Source of the DNA: Bin87 sp034420475
Lineage (GTDB): Bacteria > Chloroflexota > Dehalococcoidia > Lucifugimonadales > UBA3495
Length of the DNA stretch: 6,457 bases
Direction: 5' to 3'
NCBI GenBank assembly: GCA_034420475.1
Contig: DAOULH010000015.1
Location: 1 to 6,457, forward strand
Translations under genes and position numbers: made by a program
Part shown: positions 4,908 through 6,457 of the stretch, piece after piece
Layout: each line of letters starts with the position of its first letter
Numbering within the stretch: position 1 is the first letter of the stretch
The notes under the pieces: model-generated
Seen by the model: only the letters and a program-made list of their open reading frames with translations
Database searches by the model: none
Told to the model about the DNA's origin: nothing

Positions 4908-6229
4908 CTCAGGGCCTCCTCAATGTAGGGGTAGCGGTCCATGGCGGTGGGCCAGAAGACGCCGTTTTCGTAGCCGTCAATCAAGTCCTGATGGTTCACG
5001 CCGAGCAGGTCTTCAAGCACTTCCCGGTTGTGCTGGCCGATCATGGGCGGCGGATTGGCGATGCGCGCCGGCGACTTGGACATCTTGAAGGGAGCGTTCT
5101 GGAACTTCCACGGGCCGAGCATGGGGTGATCCATGGGAACGTACATATCTCGGTGCCGCAGTTGTGGGTCGTTGTCGACCCGGTCCTGGCTGCTCTGCAC
5201 CGCCATGGCGCGGACGCCGGCGGCCTGGCACTTTTCGGTGAGCTCGTACTTGCCCATGGTCTCGGTCCACTTTTCGATGTGGCCGTCCATCTCTTCCTGA
5301 TGCTCCAGCCGTCCTTCGATGGTGTTGAAGCGGTCATCCGCCCAGTCGGGGCTGCCCATGAGCTTGACCAGGCTGTGCCATTCGTCATCGGACAGGCAGG
5401 CGATGGTGGCCCAGTCGTTGTAGCCGCCGGGCGCGGTGCGATAGGCGTTGTGCGGCGCGGCGATGGGGCCGCGGTAGTTGTTGACCACCTCGGCGCCGGG
5501 CCACACGGTGCGGTTGCCCGGCGGGAAGCCTTCCCGGCGGGCCTTGCGACCATTGACGGTCTTATCCAGGAAGGCGGGACCCGTCAGCGTGATGCCGGTG
5601 ATCATTTGCGAGAGGTCAACGTGCTGGCCCTTGCCGGTGGCGGAGCGGTGACGCAGGGCCGTCAACGCGCTGATCGCGCCGTACATCCCGCCGGTATCAT
5701 CCAGGTAGGACCAGCCCCAGCCGGCGGGAGGCGCTCCGGGCAGGCCGGAAAGGTGGGTCAGCCCGCTCAACGCCTGGGCCGCCGGGCCCATGGTGCCGTA
5801 CCAGTGGTAGCGGCCGGTGTGCCCGAAACCGGCCATGGACACGTAAATGATGTCGGGTCGGATCTTCTTCAGTTGCTCGTAACCCAGGCCCCAGCGCTGC
5901 ATGATGCGGCTGCTGAAGTTCTCGATGACGATGTCCGATACCGAGATCAGGCGCTTGACCAGTTCCAGTCCCTCCTCCGTCCGGGTGTTGACGCTGATAC
6001 CGCGCTTGTTGGCGTTGGTGTCGGCGAACTGGCCGGTGGAGTTGGGTCCGGGCTCGACGCCGGGCGGCACGGTGAAGCGGTTCTGGCGCAGCGTGTCCAG
6101 GTTGAGGGGCCATTCCACCTTGATGACCTCGGCGCCCAGGGTGCCCATCCAACGGGCGGCCCAGGGGCCGGCGCGCACCCAGGTGAAATCGACCACGCGA
6201 ATGCCTTGCAGAGGGGTCGGCAGGGGCAT
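4904..6229 (-). CDS. CaiB/BaiF family CoA-transferase lacking the catalytic Asp, putative partner subunit (A)
   Basis: This 441-residue protein is the first gene of the four-gene operon. Core family features are present: LQGIRVVDFTWVRAGPWAAR (7-26), GAEVIKVEWP (32-41), NANKRGISVNT (72-82), FSSRIMQRWGLGY (105-117), LDDTGGMYGAISALTAL (176-192), GKGQHVDLSQ (199-208) and the C-terminal PPPMIGQHNREVLEDLLG. In the active-site segment, which reads GTMGPAAQALSGLTHLSG (145-162), the residue that aligns with the catalytic Asp is G148 (codon GGC). The gene is otherwise intact, so this looks like a divergent subfamily rather than decay. In family III enzymes built from two different subunits, such as benzylsuccinate CoA-transferase, one chain can lack the nucleophile; I infer a similar role here. 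The start at 6229 is backed by a consensus AGGAGG 7 bases upstream. The substrate is unknown. Confidence 0.88.
   Translation of the reverse strand: MPLPTPLQGIRVVDFTWVRAGPWAARWMGTLGAEVIKVEWPLNLDTLRQNRFTVPPGVEPGPNSTGQFADTNANKRGISVNTRTEEGLELVKRLISVSDIVIENFSSRIMQRWGLGYEQLKKIRPDIIYVSMAGFGHTGRYHWYGTMGPAAQALSGLTHLSGLPGAPPAGWGWSYLDDTGGMYGAISALTALRHRSATGKGQHVDLSQMITGITLTGPAFLDKTVNGRKARREGFPPGNRTVWPGAEVVNNYRGPIAAPHNAYRTAPGGYNDWATIACLSDDEWHSLVKLMGSPDWADDRFNTIEGRLEHQEEMDGHIEKWTETMGKYELTEKCQAAGVRAMAVQSSQDRVDNDPQLRHRDMYVPMDHPMLGPWKFQNAPFKMSKSPARIANPPPMIGQHNREVLEDLLGVNHQDLIDGYENGVFWPTAMDRYPYIEEALR
4915..4920 (-). promoter_or_regulatory. Ribosome binding site of CoA-transferase B
   Basis: Consensus AGGAGG on the minus strand, 7 bases before the ATG at 4907, lies within the last codons of subunit A. 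Together with the ATGA overlap it suggests balanced production of both subunits. Confidence 0.75.
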
Positions 6230-6236
6230 ATTCGAG

Positions 6237-6242
6237 CCTCCT
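6237..6242 (-). promoter_or_regulatory. Ribosome binding site of CoA-transferase A
   Basis: Consensus AGGAGG on the minus strand, 7 bases before the ATG at 6229. It fixes the start of the first gene of the operon and excludes longer upstream readings in that frame. Confidence 0.8.
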
Positions 6243-6280
6243 GTGTTGAGGGTAGATGCGGAGAGCCTTGGTTGGGCGCA

Positions 6281-6310
6281 AGTTTAGGGCAACACGGGGC
6301 AAGCGGGCAA
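6281..6310 (-). promoter_or_regulatory. Candidate operon promoter with three TTGCCC repeats
   Basis: On the minus strand TTGCCC occurs three times (6310-6305, 6302-6297, 6292-6287), spaced 8 and 10 bases start to start. The first copy could be a -35 box (4 of 6), with TAAACT (6286-6281, 4 of 6) as -10 after an 18-base spacer. The tandem copies could instead be regulator binding sites. The match is modest, and this is the best candidate seen in the 199-base region between the operon and the transposase start codon. Confidence 0.3.
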
Positions 6311-6346
6311 CCTTAGTCGAATGATAAGAGAGCCGCACCGTCGTCC

Positions 6347-6457
6347 TAGTGTCCTGGAACTGAAGTTAGTAGTAAAAGCGTGAGGAATGGGGTATTCTCC
6401 GGGCGAGCAGCCCAGAGGGAGGATGACCATGGCTATCGGACGACCCATGCCGCCGCT
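6347..6457 (+). mobile_element. Left edge of a probable IS630-type insertion sequence
   Basis: A region beginning near the TA at 6347-6348 (TAGTGTCCTGGAACTGAAG) leads into a short leader and a transposase-like start codon, the layout of an IS left end. IS630/Tc1-type elements insert at TA. The boundary is a guess, because the other end, which would carry the inverted copy, is outside the window. No inverted partner of this sequence is visible inside it. Confidence 0.4.
6429..6457 (+). CDS. N-terminus of probable IS630-family transposase (cut by window end)
   Basis: Only ten residues are visible: MAIGRPMPPL, the last from an incomplete CTN codon. A short Gly-Arg-Pro-x-Pro-Pro-Leu opening followed by a helix-turn-helix is typical of one large group of IS630-type transposases. 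AGGGAGG (6416-6422) lies 6 bases before the ATG at 6429, which favours it over the in-frame ATG at 6423 directly abutting the Shine-Dalgarno sequence. Family assignment from ten residues is tentative. It is transcribed away from the CoA-transferase operon. Confidence 0.5.

Noticed and set aside
4901..6316. Long plus-strand open frame of 471 codons opposite CoA-transferase A
   Set aside because: It is the antisense shadow of a clear CaiB/BaiF gene in GC-rich DNA, is rich in Gly/Ala/Val/His with no family motifs, and its ATG has no better initiation signal than the real genes.
1..6457. CRISPR array, tRNA or rRNA genes
   Set aside because: No regularly spaced repeats and no recognisable tRNA or rRNA conserved segments were seen on either strand.

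Overview
The window is a high-GC bacterial segment in which GC content varies between regions. The 60 bases from 5401 are about 73% GC, those from 3361 about 47%, and those from 61 about 38%. The gene set is an amidase, a SnoaL-like protein, an MBL-fold hydrolase, a tandem CaiB/BaiF CoA-transferase pair, a PIN-like/DUF433 toxin-antitoxin pair and the edge of a probable IS630-type element. It suggests a free-living environmental heterotroph, for example of a Chloroflexota or proteobacterial type. That assignment rests on gene content alone and is weak. No RNA genes or CRISPR arrays are visible.

Layout, left to right. Bases 1-258 are the 3' end of an unrecognised plus-strand gene. It converges on a two-gene minus-strand unit: a SnoaL-like protein (967-1383) followed by an MBL-fold metallohydrolase (264-911). 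Back to back with that unit, a 100-base divergent intergenic region holds a good sigma70-type promoter for a plus-strand acetamidase/formamidase-family gene (1484-2593). That gene converges on a minus-strand block transcribed from about 6280 down to 2622. In transcription order the block is CoA-transferase A (6229-4904), CoA-transferase B (4907-3594), a DUF433/helix-turn-helix antitoxin (3594-3016) and a PIN-like toxin (3032-2622). At the right edge, past a 199-base intergenic region, the first codons of a probable IS630-type transposase run off the window.

How the genes fit together. The two CoA-transferases share a 4-base ATGA overlap. Only B keeps the aspartate expected to form the acyl-anhydride intermediate (D165); A has glycine at the aligned place (G148). 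A heteromeric enzyme with one catalytic and one supporting subunit is the simplest reading. The TA pair is joined to this metabolic operon without a gap: the TAG stop of B shares its G with the GTG start of the antitoxin, and the toxin start overlaps the antitoxin end. The result is one continuous four-gene overlapping transcription unit combining metabolism and a TA module. This is the most unusual feature of the window. The amidase, SnoaL-like and MBL genes look catabolic, but their substrates cannot be read from the sequence.
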